Assembly: GCA_014237145.1 (NCBI GenBank)
Contig: JAAXOC010000100.1
Span: 35,167-99,166 of the forward strand
DNA: 64,000 nt
Reading direction: 5' to 3'
DNA from: ANME-2 cluster archaeon
Lineage (GTDB): Archaea; Halobacteriota; Methanosarcinia; Methanosarcinales; Methanocomedenaceae
Under the pieces are notes generated by a model. It was given only the letters and a program-made list of their open reading frames with translations, made no database searches and had not been told where the DNA came from. A program made the translations under genes and the position numbers. Of the stretch, positions 36,622 to 46,377 are shown piece by piece (position 1 is the first letter of the stretch; every line of letters begins with the position of its first letter).

Positions 36622-37038
36622 TTGGAGGGATGGATCATTCAAATTAATCTTGAGAATTACTTTTTAAGGACACTGGTAACTGTGGTGGGAATGTCACTTG
36701 CCATGATCTCTGTGGCTCTGGGCATAATATATCTGTTCGAAACGGGTCTGCCAATGCCGGCACCTTTGATATTCCTTATTTTTGCAGTATTGTTCATAGT
36801 GAGTACGACATTCTTAGAAAGCAGGGGTGCTGTTCATCCATGGTCACTTATAGGCGGTGCCGTATCGTCCATAGCTATTACATTTATTATTACGTCCATT
36901 ACCGGCGGTATACTCTATGCGGCGACAGGTGGCTTGTCAGCTATATCTCTTGGAACGGTCCTGTATTCACTTTCTGCATGTTTGATCGTAAGCATGGTTA
37001 CACTAAATTTTGCTCACTACAAGCTTCAGTATATTTAA
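36622..37038 (+). CDS. Four-helix membrane protein, unknown function
   Basis: 138 residues from a TTG at 36622, about 20 bases after a TATA-like AATATAATTTAATG, which suggests a leaderless start. Four membrane helices (about 15-35, 43-62, 70-95, 105-130) and almost no soluble part. I do not recognise the family. It is followed closely by yjbQ (36 bases), so they may be co-transcribed. Confidence 0.65.
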   Translation: MEGWIIQINLENYFLRTLVTVVGMSLAMISVALGIIYLFETGLPMPAPLIFLIFAVLFIVSTTFLESRGAVHPWSLIGGAVSSIAITFIITSITGGILYAATGGLSAISLGTVLYSLSACLIVSMVTLNFAHYKLQYI

Positions 37039-37073
37039 AGTCCCCTGGTATTTGCTCAATAAGAGGTATTACA

Positions 37074-37463
37074 GTGAACATCCGGACGAACGAGCGGATT
37101 GAACTGGTGAATATTACCAAAGAGGTTAAGAGTGAGGTACATAAAAGCGGTATTGACAATGGCATATGTGTTGTAAGTACCAGCCATACCACGACCGCGA
37201 TTATTCTAAATGAGAATGAGACGGGCTTGCGTCATGATATCCTGGATTTTCTGGAAAAACTGATACCTCACTCAGCAGGTTACCAGCATGACCGGATAGA
37301 TAACAATGCCGATGCTCACCTGAAAGCTGTGATGCTGGGTTCAAGCGAAACCATTCCTGTAATGGACGGTGAGCTTGTGCTGGGTACCTGGCAGCATATA
37401 CTTTTTGTTGAACTGGACGGGCCAAGGCAGAGGACAGTGAATATTACGTTAGTCAACCAATGA
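37074..37463 (+). CDS. YjbQ/UPF0047 family protein
   Basis: 129 residues from a GTG at 37074, with AAGAGGT upstream. The family signature is complete: STSHTTTAIILNENE, HLKAVMLGSSETIPV and GTWQHILFVELDGPRQRTV. E. coli YjbQ shows weak thiamine-phosphate synthase activity; the natural reaction is unclear. Conserved histidines (SHTT, DAHLKA, WQH) suggest metal binding. Cytoplasmic. Confidence 0.92.
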   Translation: MNIRTNERIELVNITKEVKSEVHKSGIDNGICVVSTSHTTTAIILNENETGLRHDILDFLEKLIPHSAGYQHDRIDNNADAHLKAVMLGSSETIPVMDGELVLGTWQHILFVELDGPRQRTVNITLVNQ

Positions 37464-37556
37464 AAATATCAATGATAGTAATTGTTAGACCGCTTCTATA
37501 GTAGACTTTTTATTTTATTCTGGTCAAGTACGATAAATGGATCATGATACATAAGT

Positions 37557-37626
37557 TCAACCACAGAGAACACAGAGAACACGGAGCGTTATTGTCTCCT
37601 CTGTGCTCTCTGTGCACTCTGTGGTT
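37557..37626. repeat. Palindromic repeat with period-9 arms (CACAGAGAA type)
   Basis: AACCACAGAGAACACAGAG on the left pairs imperfectly with CTCTGTGCACTCTGTGGTT on the right. Each arm consists of 9-base repeats. It is the same architecture as the cores at 29025, 50271 and 60775 but with a different word. It lies in the 37464-37724 spacer, which holds no gene. Confidence 0.8.
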
Positions 37627-37724
37627 ATAAATCGTTCCAGGATGTAATAAAAAGTCTCTTCTATAGCTACACAAATGTTAATATCCCATAAAACAAGATT
37701 CTTAAACCTAGAGGTAAAAATATC

Positions 37725-38036
37725 ATGGCATTCTCTCTTACCATTATCATCATTCTGATCGGCATATCTTACGGTTTCTCCAAAAAAGGAACAGAAGACT
37801 ATTTCCATATATTACTAAAAGGACTAAAGATCGGATTGGTCCTTGGCCTGATCCTGGGACTGGTGTCATTTTTTATCGTTGGACTGTCAGGAGGAATAGA
37901 ATCAGCCATTGCAGGAGGACTTATCGGCGGATTTACCGGCTCGATTGTATTTATAGTAATCATGGGAATAGTGACAGTAGAATTCATTATCGGGGTCCTG
38001 ATCGGAGACATTATTGAAAAAGTACTGCGTAAATGA
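37725..38036 (+). CDS. Glycine-rich three-helix membrane protein, unknown function
   Basis: 103 residues with a GAGGT ribosome-binding site. Three hydrophobic segments (about 3-18, 35-60 and 65-97), the middle ones rich in glycine zippers (GLVLGLILGLV, AGGLIGGFTGS), and a short basic end. It resembles small glycine-zipper membrane proteins; no function can be assigned. Confidence 0.65.
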   Translation: MAFSLTIIIILIGISYGFSKKGTEDYFHILLKGLKIGLVLGLILGLVSFFIVGLSGGIESAIAGGLIGGFTGSIVFIVIMGIVTVEFIIGVLIGDIIEKVLRK

Positions 38037-38108
38037 TGATTGTGATATAAACACACCGTCCCGGGTCAAACAAATAAAGTTTTGCCGCATTAGCAATATC
38101 TATCATCC

Positions 38109-39401
38109 ATGAACTATGAGCACCCCATACTGCAAGTAGCCCTTGACATTCTTGAGCTTGACCGTGCAATCCAGATAGCCCGCGAGGCCGTAGAGGGCGG
38201 CGTAGACTGGATCGAGACAGGCACACCACTCATCAAGAGCGAGGGCATGAATGCTGTCAGGGCACTGAAAGATAATTTTCCCGGACACACCATCCTTGCC
38301 GACATGAAGACCATGGACACCGGTGCTCTTGAAGTGGAGATGGCAGTTAAGTCAGGTGCCGATATCGTTATTTTGCTGGGTAGTGCAGACGACTCCACCA
38401 TTGCCGATGCCAAGCGTGCTGCCGACAAATACGGTGCAAAGCTCATGTGCGACCTCATCTCTGTACCCGATCCCGTTGCAAGGGCAAGGGAACTGGAAGA
38501 TATGGGGATGGACATCATCAACATCCATGTGGGCATCGACATGCAGATGATGGGCATCACACCCATTGAGCTACTCAGGCAAATGAAAAATGAAATACAC
38601 ATCCCAATAGCAGTGGCATGCGGCCTGGACGCCAACTCATCAGGAGAGGCAGTTTTAGCCGGTGCCGATATTGTGATCGTTGGCGGTAACATCGTGCGCT
38701 CCCCTGATGTGACAGCCTCTGCTCGCAATATCCGCCAGAACATGGATGCACCCATGCCCGCTGCTGAGGATAGAGGCTCAATCGAAGCCGAAACCAGGCA
38801 GTTGCTGACCCGTGTATCCACACCCAACATCAGTGATGCCATGCACCGAAAAGGTGCCATGCACGGACTTTTTTCCCTGAACCCGGGCCATAAGATGGTG
38901 GGGCCTGCAGTTACTGTCCAGACATTTGAGGGTGACTGGGCCAAGACCGTGGAGGCAATTGACACGGCACAGCCCGGTGACGTCATCGTGATCTATAACG
39001 GCGGCAGTGACCAGGTGGCACCCTGGGGTGAACTGGCTACCTTGAGCTGCATCAACAAAGGAGTATCAGGAGTGGTTATCGATGGGGCAGTACGGGATAT
39101 TGATGATATCAGGAAACTGGAATTCCCAGTCTATGCCAGGGCCGTTGTACCGAATGCCGGCGAACCAAAAGGTTTTGGCGAGATCAATGCCGAGATCAGT
39201 TGTGCGGGACAGACTGTGCGCCCCGGAGACTACATCGTGGGCGATGACAACGGTATTGTGGTAGTACCTAAGGAGCGGGCCTACGAAATTGCAAGGCGCA
39301 GCGTTGAGGTTGAAAAGAACGAGAGCAGGATACGCGATGAAATAACTAGAGGTTCCACTCTATCAAAGATATTGCGGCTTGAAAAATGGGAAAAAAGGTA
39401 G
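38109..39401 (+). CDS. Bifunctional 3-hexulose-6-phosphate synthase / RraA-like protein
   Basis: 430 residues. Residues 1-210 are a hexulose-6-phosphate synthase of the OMP decarboxylase superfamily: [24 protein letters not shown] supplies the metal and substrate aspartate/lysine set, and ACGLDANS and [13 protein letters not shown] the phosphate site. Residues about 225-430 are an RraA/demethylmenaquinone-methyltransferase-like domain ([36 protein letters not shown]). In archaea lacking the oxidative pentose pathway the synthase runs in reverse to make ribulose 5-phosphate. The partner 6-phospho-3-hexuloisomerase is not adjacent. The role of the RraA part is unknown, though its aldolase-like residues appear kept. 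Confidence 0.93.
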   Translation: MNYEHPILQVALDILELDRAIQIAREAVEGGVDWIETGTPLIKSEGMNAVRALKDNFPGHTILADMKTMDTGALEVEMAVKSGADIVILLGSADDSTIADAKRAADKYGAKLMCDLISVPDPVARARELEDMGMDIINIHVGIDMQMMGITPIELLRQMKNEIHIPIAVACGLDANSSGEAVLAGADIVIVGGNIVRSPDVTASARNIRQNMDAPMPAAEDRGSIEAETRQLLTRVSTPNISDAMHRKGAMHGLFSLNPGHKMVGPAVTVQTFEGDWAKTVEAIDTAQPGDVIVIYNGGSDQVAPWGELATLSCINKGVSGVVIDGAVRDIDDIRKLEFPVYARAVVPNAGEPKGFGEINAEISCAGQTVRPGDYIVGDDNGIVVVPKERAYEIARRSVEVEKNESRIRDEITRGSTLSKILRLEKWEKR

Positions 39402-39959
39402 GTTTTCCCATTTAAGGGGATTATTTATCTACAAAAATCCCCTGGTTATTACCTTTACCATAAGTACGATTGCCAGCAAGGCGATAAAATAATTTTAGTA
39501 TTGTATCTGTACTGTTATTTGCTGTATGGGTCATACTACATACCATAGCGTCAGGAATGGCTTGGATTTACAGTTATAAGCATCAGCAAACTGCTTCTAC
39601 GCTCATTTCTGCCCCTAAAATGGCTTGAAGAGTAGAAATCAATTCACCCGATGGTTTAGTAGACTCTAAAACTTCAATAAAATCTCCCGAAACACATATT
39701 CGCTTGACATCAGCGATTGGTATAGCAGGTCACCTTCTTATTTCACGGTATTCTTTTCGGAATCCTGCAAGATACTTCACAAACGGGCTTAGAGAACGTC
39801 CAAGATCTTCTGTATCAAATAAAATTTTTTTCAGATAGGTCTCATTGTGTAGTATATATACACTACATGATGTATAACTTATTCTGTTTTGATCGTTAAG
39901 CAATTCTGGGGCGCAGGCTAAGCTTTTATAATAAAGAATGGGGTGGGTAATTTAGGAAG
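39402..39959. other. Decayed spacer with inverted copy of the next ATPase's last codons
   Basis: No intact gene. On the minus strand, 39730 to about 39860 reads LKKILFDTEDLGRS and FRKEYREIRR then stop, and 39587-39730 continues in another frame (PIADVKRICVSGDF, SVEAVC stop). This suggests a frameshifted unknown gene. Bases 39543-39564 are a perfect 22-bp inverted copy of 39963-39984, the 3' end of the ATPase to the right. An AT-rich near-palindrome lies around 39848-39866. Confidence 0.5.
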
Positions 39960-41285
39960 TTACAAGCCATTCCTGACGCTATGGCATTCTAATGTCATCC
40001 ACATCCAAAGCGGTATAAACCTGATACTCTTTCCTTTATGCTCCTCCACTGAATCGTAATCCCCGGTAATAACAAGCAGGTCATCACATTCCAGCTGGTC
40101 ACTTGCCTTAACCAGGGCCCTTACCTCCCGTTTTTTAACATCCAAATCCTCAACATCCCTGCACACCTGTATCAACTGCTCAACCCTGCCCCCTGTCTGC
40201 ACTACAAAATCAACCTCTTCTTGCTGCGGGTTCTTCCAGTAGAAAATATCTGTCAACGCCCTCTTGCGCCGCTCAAGCTCCAGGAATACCACATTTTCCA
40301 TCTTCCTGCCATAATCCCTGGAGATCTCTGTAAGTCTGGCAAACCCTACATCACATAAATATACCTTGTGGATGGACAAATCCCTTTTCCTGATAGAATA
40401 ATCGAATCTGGGCACAAGAAACACGAACACTGAATCCTCAAGCATGGACAGGTATGAGTACAGGGTATTTTTACTTACCTTGATTCCCTTTGACTTCAGG
40501 GTCAGATACTGCTTATGTACGCTGAATTCTTTGGAGTATGAAACTGTCAGGGACTTTACAAGCCATTTGATCAACTGTGTATTTTTTATCTTATATCGCT
40601 CAACAACGTCCCTGTACACCACCAGGTTGAAATATTCACTTAATATCCTGAGCCTGGTTTCAGGATTCTCTTCCAATATGATCTCAGGGAAGCCGCCGAA
40701 TTCCAAGTACTGGTCCAGCAATCCTTTCAGTAGCGATTTTTCCATTGAGCCTAATCTATTCGGGTCAAAACCCGGATGTTCCATTTCCAGGAATTCCTTA
40801 AAAGAGAAGGGCAGCAAGAGATAGGACAGCGTCCTGCCGCGAAGGGATGTGGATATCTCTCTACTTAATAACCGGGAACTGGAACCGGTAAGATATATTT
40901 CAAAACCTTCATCGTGCAGTGCGCGTACTGCAATCTCCCAGTTATCTATCATCTGTGGTTCGTCAAAGAAAATAATGCACTTTTTACTTATTGAAGCCGG
41001 ATACAGCTGCCAGTGTATTTTTATGATATCCCTGATTTCCTTGAAATGCACATCCACAAGTCTCGGGTCTTCAAAGTTAAGATACAGGATACGTTCTTTT
41101 TCAACTCCGGATACAATCAGTTCACCAATCTTTTTTAACAGGAACGAGGTTTTCCCTGCCCGCCTTGGACCGATAATGGATTTGATCTTTTTGCTTTTGT
41201 TTACTTCCAGTTCTCTTTCTGCCAATTCGGGCAGTGCTCTTTTCTGGAAGTCAAGCAAATATTCCTGTATCTCTAAATGGTCCAT
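39960..41285 (-). CDS. AAA_14/DUF4143 ATPase (accessory, copy A3)
   Basis: About 441 residues from the ATG at 41285. Walker A GPRRAGKTSF (about 38-47), Walker B CIIFFDEPQ, sensor LTGSSSRLLS, TSLRGRTLSYLLLPFSF, then a winged-helix region and the DUF4143 nuclease-like part with EVDFVVQTGGR. It is a paralogue of A1 (14598-15884), including RDVVERYKIKN and EFSVHK motifs. The start is preceded by a 28-bp palindrome over the probable TATA box. Its last codons are duplicated inverted at 39543. Function unknown; usually in variable islands. Confidence 0.9.
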   Translation of the reverse strand: MDHLEIQEYLLDFQKRALPELAERELEVNKSKKIKSIIGPRRAGKTSFLLKKIGELIVSGVEKERILYLNFEDPRLVDVHFKEIRDIIKIHWQLYPASISKKCIIFFDEPQMIDNWEIAVRALHDEGFEIYLTGSSSRLLSREISTSLRGRTLSYLLLPFSFKEFLEMEHPGFDPNRLGSMEKSLLKGLLDQYLEFGGFPEIILEENPETRLRILSEYFNLVVYRDVVERYKIKNTQLIKWLVKSLTVSYSKEFSVHKQYLTLKSKGIKVSKNTLYSYLSMLEDSVFVFLVPRFDYSIRKRDLSIHKVYLCDVGFARLTEISRDYGRKMENVVFLELERRKRALTDIFYWKNPQQEEVDFVVQTGGRVEQLIQVCRDVEDLDVKKREVRALVKASDQLECDDLLVITGDYDSVEEHKGKSIRFIPLWMWMTLECHSVRNGL

Positions 41286-41296
41286 GATCAATTAAG

Positions 41297-41324
41297 AGGG
41301 AAATAAATATATAAATATTTCCCT
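41297..41324. promoter_or_regulatory. 28-bp palindromic promoter/operator of ATPase A3
   Basis: AGGGAAATA / TATTTCCCT arms (9 bp, perfect) flank an AT core that contains the likely TATA box (TTTATATATT on the gene strand). It lies 12 bases upstream of the ATG. The related GGGAAATATTTAT also lies upstream of ATPase A1 (about 15905-15922). Confidence 0.65.
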
Positions 41325-41389
41325 GTTAGTTGACCTTATTCCATAAAATATAGGTAAATTCTTACTTCATAAACTCCAATACCTAGTCC

Positions 41390-43141
41390 ATGCAACTCAC
41401 AGAAAGAATCTTCGCGGGCAAGGGAGATATCAAAGCCGACACTGTCCTTGAACACTGCAGAATAATCAATGTCAACACCAAAGAGATCCTCAACGCTGAC
41501 ATTGCCATCCAGTCAGGTTACATCGTCGGTATCGGCGACGTATCAGGCCTGAGAGATGCAAGTACCAGGATCATCGACGTAAACCACAGATACGTATCCC
41601 CTGGTCTGCTGGATGGGCATGTACATTTCGAATCCACCATGGTCACACTGTCCCGGTTTGCACGAAAAGCACTGGAGCACGGTACTACAGGCGTTGTTAT
41701 CGACCCGCACGAGATCGCAAATGTACTTGGCAGGCAGGGCATCGAACTGGTAATGGAAGAGGCAAAGAGCCTGCCGTTGAACATCTTTGTTGCCGTATCC
41801 TCGTGCGTACCTGCCACACCATTTGAGACGTCTGGAGCTTCCCTTGACGACGTCGATGTGCAGGCACTGATCGATAATGAGATGGTAGTGGGCCTGGGCG
41901 AGGTAATGGATTTCCCTGCCATATTGAACGGCGATGCCGGCAAACTTGCCATGATACAGGCGGCCCGGAAGCGCAGGCTGGTAGTAGACGGACATGCACC
42001 AGGCTTAAGTGGGCCTGACCTGTGGGGCTATATGGCTGCCGGTATTTCCAGTGACCACGAATCCCTCACCTACGAGGAGGCACTGGAGAAACTGCGTCTG
42101 GGAATGAAGCTGATGCTAAGGGAAGGTTCGGCAGCAAAGTCCCTTGACTATTTTTTGCCTCGTTTACTTAAGGAGGGTGTGTCCCTGGAGAACGTGTTCT
42201 TTGTTACTGATGACAAGCACCCTGAGGATTTGCTGGCAGGCTACATGGATGCAATTGTGAGAAAAGCCATTGCTCTCGGCCTGGACCCCCTGGATGCAAT
42301 ATCCATGTGTACCATAAACACAGCCCGGCATTACCGTATCGACCACCTGGTGGGTTCCATCAGCATAGGCCGCAGGGCTGACCTTGTCATCCTTGACAAC
42401 CTGGAAGGATTCAGTATACATTCAGTGATCGCCGGCGGTACTACTATTGCCCCAATTGAGACACAAACTCCTGTTTTAAATTACCCGGATCATGTGCTTG
42501 ATACGATCAGGTACAGGGAGATTAAGCCACAAGACCTGAAGATAATTAATACCCCCGGTAGCAGCGTATCAGTAAATGTGATCAAGGTTTTTCCTGACCA
42601 GATATTTACAGAAAAGGACAATGCCGAACTTGTTACTGACGGGTCAGGCATCCTGCTGCCTGATCTGTACAGGGATATCCTGAGTACGGCCGTTATCGAG
42701 CGCCATGGTAAGAATGGTAACATCGGACTGGGGTTTGTCAGTGGGTTTGACCTGAAGTCGGGTGCTTTTGCACAGAGCATCGGGCATGACAGCCATAATG
42801 TGGTTGTGACCGGAACCAACCATGCCGATATGGCACTGGCAGCAAATGCTATTAAGGAGATGAAGGGGGGCATTGTGCTGGTGCAGGATGGAGAGGTGCT
42901 GGACAGCCTGTCGCTGCCCTTTGCCGGGTTGTTGAGCCCTGACCCAGTGGAAGAGGTGGCCCTGGAACTGGATGGATTGCATGGAACAATTAAGGAAATG
43001 GGGTGTACTCTGCCTGCGCCATTTATTACACACTCTTTCATTGCACTGCCTGTGATTCCTAAGCTGCGGCTGACAGACATGGGGCTGTTCGATGTAGAAA
43101 GATTTGAGATGATCGAGGTTATTATTGGGACTAAAAAATAG
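41390..43141 (+). CDS. ade: Adenine deaminase
   Basis: 583 residues. Amidohydrolase hallmarks are VSPGLLDGHVHFEST (HxH metal site), GTTGVVIDPHEIANV, HAPGLSG, SSDHESLT and FVTDDKHPEDL. The C-terminal part, with GHDSHNVVVTGTNHADMALA, is diagnostic of adenine deaminase rather than other amidohydrolases. It converts adenine to hypoxanthine in purine salvage, using Mn or Fe. It is full length. A decayed fragment of its 3' half lies downstream at about 43652-43757. Confidence 0.95.
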   Translation: MQLTERIFAGKGDIKADTVLEHCRIINVNTKEILNADIAIQSGYIVGIGDVSGLRDASTRIIDVNHRYVSPGLLDGHVHFESTMVTLSRFARKALEHGTTGVVIDPHEIANVLGRQGIELVMEEAKSLPLNIFVAVSSCVPATPFETSGASLDDVDVQALIDNEMVVGLGEVMDFPAILNGDAGKLAMIQAARKRRLVVDGHAPGLSGPDLWGYMAAGISSDHESLTYEEALEKLRLGMKLMLREGSAAKSLDYFLPRLLKEGVSLENVFFVTDDKHPEDLLAGYMDAIVRKAIALGLDPLDAISMCTINTARHYRIDHLVGSISIGRRADLVILDNLEGFSIHSVIAGGTTIAPIETQTPVLNYPDHVLDTIRYREIKPQDLKIINTPGSSVSVNVIKVFPDQIFTEKDNAELVTDGSGILLPDLYRDILSTAVIERHGKNGNIGLGFVSGFDLKSGAFAQSIGHDSHNVVVTGTNHADMALAANAIKEMKGGIVLVQDGEVLDSLSLPFAGLLSPDPVEEVALELDGLHGTIKEMGCTLPAPFITHSFIALPVIPKLRLTDMGLFDVERFEMIEVIIGTKK

Positions 43142-43260
43142 AGTACTATCTCATCCAGCCAATAATATGACATTAAGGTACAAATATTTGGATATTAAAA
43201 TAAAATCAATATTTTTATTTACCAGTATCTGAATTTCACCCTCCTGAGGAGGCACTAAGC

Positions 43261-43620
43261 ATGTCTAATAAATTCAATCTCATAATATTAATATTATTAC
43301 TGTTCATCATACTGGCAACATCTGGTTGTACTACAAATGTGGGAAAATACGAGTTAGAATATAATGAACGGGAACTAACAGAAGAAAACTGGTGCCCGGA
43401 AGGGACAATTTTTAGTATCTCTAACGACCAGACCGATGAAGGATATTTAATGCGATATGCTGGAATTGAAAAAATAGATGGTATTGATATGTGCAATCTA
43501 TGTAGCGAGATTACTAATGAGAACGGCACTATGCAAATAGATTGTCTTTCTGACTATTCTGGTGATTATTTTATATTCAGAATCCTGGACGAAGACGGTA
43601 AAGTCCTGATGGTCTTATAA
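43261..43620 (+). CDS. Small secreted lipoprotein, unknown function
   Basis: 119 residues. The signal peptide ends in LATSGC (lipobox cysteine about 23). The mature part is acidic with cysteines in ENWCPEG, DMCNLCSE and IDCLSD, which may form disulfides or bind metal outside the cell. I recognise no family; the WCPEGT motif resembles short archaeal lipoproteins annotated as hypothetical. It lies between ade and an ade fragment. Confidence 0.75.
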   Translation: MSNKFNLIILILLLFIILATSGCTTNVGKYELEYNERELTEENWCPEGTIFSISNDQTDEGYLMRYAGIEKIDGIDMCNLCSEITNENGTMQIDCLSDYSGDYFIFRILDEDGKVLMVL

Positions 43621-43651
43621 GAATTTACTAATAGATACTTAAGTATGAATA

Positions 43652-43757
43652 TAATGGTAGTTTTAACGATACATACCGCAATAACTACCATGCCGACATG
43701 GCACTTGCACCCAATATCACTGAGGAGATGAAGGGGGGGGCATTGATACTGGTTACG
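43652..43757 (+). pseudogene. Fragment of adenine deaminase
   Basis: CATGCCGACATGGCACTTGC and the following bases match ade at about 42822-42895 (HADMALA, EEMKGG in translation), including the G run before CATTG, here lengthened to eight G. It ends where the convergent ATPase A4 begins. It is a partial, decayed duplication of ade. Confidence 0.8.
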
Positions 43758-45099
43758 AAGCTATCAACAAGAACAGCCATGCCGGTATAAATAAAATATT
43801 CCCATCCTCTTTCAGTATATCCTTTGTCACCACAATCCCCTTCGCATCAAATTCCTCGCAGAACTTAACCATCCCCTTCAGGTCGCGTTTATCAATCTCA
43901 TTTGAGTACTTGACTTCAATAGGAACAACCTCATTTTTTAATGTGGCCACCATATCCACTTCATTTCTCGACCTGTCCAGCCAGTAGAATATCTTTGGGA
44001 ACAATTCCCGCTTTTTCAGGGAAAAAATATGTAAGAACACAAGGTTCTCCACGATCTTTGTTTTCTCAAGTTCATCAATTTCCTTCATTAAAAGAGAATT
44101 ACGAAGACCACAATCCATAAAGAACAATTTTTTCTCCTTCCGTGTGGATGTTACCTGCTTTTTCGAATAAAAATAAGCAGTATAAACTAAGAAACATTCC
44201 TCCAAATACGAAATATAATTCTTCACAGTATCCACCTTCACACCCAGCACCTGTGCAAAAGTGGAATAATTCATTCTCCTGGACATAACATCAGAAAGCA
44301 GGTCTGTCAGGTCACTCAATACCCGCGGCTCTTTGATATCTTTCAGGTCCAGTATATCCCTGTTGATGGTCAGGGTCTTATACTGCTTCAGTACTTCATA
44401 GGCCCTTTCCACATCCTTGATGTAAAAAACTTCAGGGTACCCGCCCTTTATGATATATTCATCCAGTGTAATAAACAGCTCCTGTTTTTCCAGTATAAGA
44501 CTGTCGTGTGCCTTCTTGATGTCATTATAATCCCTGAAGTCCGCTTGAACATCTATGCCGGTAAATTCCGAAAAATTCAGGGGCAATATCAGATGAAAAT
44601 TAATCCTTCCAAGCAGACTCTCCCCACTGCCCTTTAGAATCCTCAGTGAAGAAGAGACGGAAACTATAAATTTTATATTGAGGCCCAGGTCCTGCCAGTA
44701 CTTCAGCATATTTCCCCAATCGTCCAGCTTGTGGATCTCATCCAGGAAGATATACACTTTACTGCTCAACCGATCTATTGGTTCCTTGACAATGGTGTTG
44801 GAAAAATCCCTCATAGTATTGTCAAAATCATGCTGCATCTCCAGCCTGATCTTTGGGTTATCAAAGGAAATGAATAAAATGTTTTTCTCGCTGACCCTAT
44901 TGTTGAGTAAATGGTCTATCAGGTCATACATCATCGTAGTTTTACCCGTCCTCCTGGGTCCCAGCAGGCATGTTAACTTGTCATCTTCAAGTTCTTCCAG
45001 CAGATTGCTAAATTCTGCTCGTTTGAGCCTGCCCAGTTTCGACCCGCTGACACTTTTTGTCTTCCACCATAAGTTCTGAATTATAATTTCTTCATACAT
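43753..45099 (-). CDS. AAA_14/DUF4143 ATPase (accessory, copy A4)
   Basis: 448 residues starting MYEEIIIQNLWWKTK. Walker A GPRRTGKTTM (about 44-53), Walker B VYIFLDEIHKL, sensor VSVSSSLRILK, GRINFHLILPLNFSEF, winged helix and DUF4143 region with NEVDMVATLKNEVVPIEVKY, in which the D-x(n)-E-x-K nuclease-like residues are clear. It belongs to a different subgroup from A1/A3. Its N-terminal pattern (IQNxWWK) also appears in the truncated ATPase start at 61375. The upstream sequence has a palindromic GTATAATACAT-type motif. Confidence 0.9.
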   Translation of the reverse strand: MYEEIIIQNLWWKTKSVSGSKLGRLKRAEFSNLLEELEDDKLTCLLGPRRTGKTTMMYDLIDHLLNNRVSEKNILFISFDNPKIRLEMQHDFDNTMRDFSNTIVKEPIDRLSSKVYIFLDEIHKLDDWGNMLKYWQDLGLNIKFIVSVSSSLRILKGSGESLLGRINFHLILPLNFSEFTGIDVQADFRDYNDIKKAHDSLILEKQELFITLDEYIIKGGYPEVFYIKDVERAYEVLKQYKTLTINRDILDLKDIKEPRVLSDLTDLLSDVMSRRMNYSTFAQVLGVKVDTVKNYISYLEECFLVYTAYFYSKKQVTSTRKEKKLFFMDCGLRNSLLMKEIDELEKTKIVENLVFLHIFSLKKRELFPKIFYWLDRSRNEVDMVATLKNEVVPIEVKYSNEIDKRDLKGMVKFCEEFDAKGIVVTKDILKEDGNILFIPAWLFLLIAS

Positions 45100-45252
45100 A
45101 ATTCCAGTATAAAGTATGTATTATACATCAATCTTTCCATTGTAGAGTATAAGTTTATAGTATTTTTTTCCGTTTTGAAGTAGAAGATACCGAACTACTG
45201 TCGCACCCCGGGAAAAAAGAGTGGTTTAACTTCCAGGATACTCTGGGGTGAT

Positions 45253-45351
45253 ACTATCCCCTGTGTCACTATCGCCAGTGTCACTATCCCCTGTGTCACT
45301 ATCGCCAGTGTCACTATCACCAGCGTTACTATCGCCAGTGTCACTAACCCC
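45253..45351. repeat. 15-bp tandem repeat (six units plus part) upstream of nadA
   Basis: Units of ACTATCGCCAGTGTC alternate with ACTATCCCCTGTGTC, giving a 30-bp higher-order period, then a partial seventh unit. There are no spacers. It lies about 100 bases upstream of nadA in a 320-base spacer without a gene. Frames across it are open on both strands only because of the period. Confidence 0.9.
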
Positions 45352-45450
45352 AATATTACGACAGGCAAACGATAACCTCCATTGGAAAGTGTTTTATCTC
45401 ATCTCAATAAAAAGGATTGAATGGTAATATTGAATTCACAGGTAATTTCA

Positions 45451-46377
45451 ATGAGTCAACAAAATAAAGATGAGCTAATAACAAAGATCCATGAACTAAA
45501 AGAATCGCGTAATGCCGTCATCCTGGCCCATAATTACCAGAGGGGGGAAATCCAGGATATTGCAGATTTCGTTGGGGACAGCCTGGGATTGAGCCAGCAG
45601 GCTGCAAAACATGATGCCGATGTCATAGTATTTTGCGGCGTGGACTTCATGGCTGAAAGTGCTGCCATCCTTAGTCCGGACAAGACCGTCCTGATGCCTG
45701 AATTATCATCACAATGTCCCATGGCGGCCATGATCACACCTGAAGAACTGGTAAAAATCAAAAACGAATATCCAGGAGCTGCAGTAGTGACCTATGTGAA
45801 TACCAGTGCAGCAGTGAAGGCAGAATCAGATATCTGCTGTACATCCTCTAATGCTGTCCAGATAGTGAACAGCCTGGATGAGGATGTGGTGATATTCACA
45901 CCTGACAAGAACCTTGCCCTTTATGCGGCGCGCTACACTGATAAGACGATCATACCCTGGGACGGGTACTGCCCCACACACCACCAGATACTTTCAGGAG
46001 ATGTATTGCTGTTGAAAGAACAACATCCGGATGCAGAGATCATAGTGCATCCTGAATGCAAACCCGATGTGATCGACATTGCAGACGCGGTATTAAGCAC
46101 AGGTGGAATGGTGGATCATGTAAAAGAGTCCAGATATAAAGAATTTATCATAGGTACCGAAGTGGGTATGCTGCACAGGCTGAGAAAGGATAATCCGGAT
46201 AAGATATTCTATCCGGTATCAGAGTATGCCGTATGCCCGAATATGAAGATGAACAGCCTGGAAAATATCATTACTGCACTGGAAGAGAACAAACATGTCG
46301 TTACTGTGCCCGCGCATGTGCGGATGAAGGCGAAAAAAGCGCTTGACCGCATGCTTGAGGCCGGACGTGGCGACTGA
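45451..46377 (+). CDS. nadA: Quinolinate synthase
   Basis: 308 residues from the ATG at 45451, preceded by AGGTAATT (an upstream ATG at 45421 is less likely). The three cluster cysteines are in [18 protein letters not shown] and VCPNMKMN, with motifs [18 protein letters not shown] and DGYCPTHH. NadA condenses iminoaspartate with DHAP to quinolinate for NAD synthesis using an oxygen-sensitive 4Fe-4S cluster. Its stop overlaps the start of the prenyltransferase gene by one base, so they are co-transcribed, though not functionally linked. Confidence 0.95.
   Translation: MSQQNKDELITKIHELKESRNAVILAHNYQRGEIQDIADFVGDSLGLSQQAAKHDADVIVFCGVDFMAESAAILSPDKTVLMPELSSQCPMAAMITPEELVKIKNEYPGAAVVTYVNTSAAVKAESDICCTSSNAVQIVNSLDEDVVIFTPDKNLALYAARYTDKTIIPWDGYCPTHHQILSGDVLLLKEQHPDAEIIVHPECKPDVIDIADAVLSTGGMVDHVKESRYKEFIIGTEVGMLHRLRKDNPDKIFYPVSEYAVCPNMKMNSLENIITALEENKHVVTVPAHVRMKAKKALDRMLEAGRGD

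Noticed and set aside
45253..45351. Possible coding repeat (DTGDS on one strand, hydrophobic LAIVT on the other)
   Set aside because: No start codon or ribosome-binding site connects to it, and frames are open only because the period is a multiple of three.
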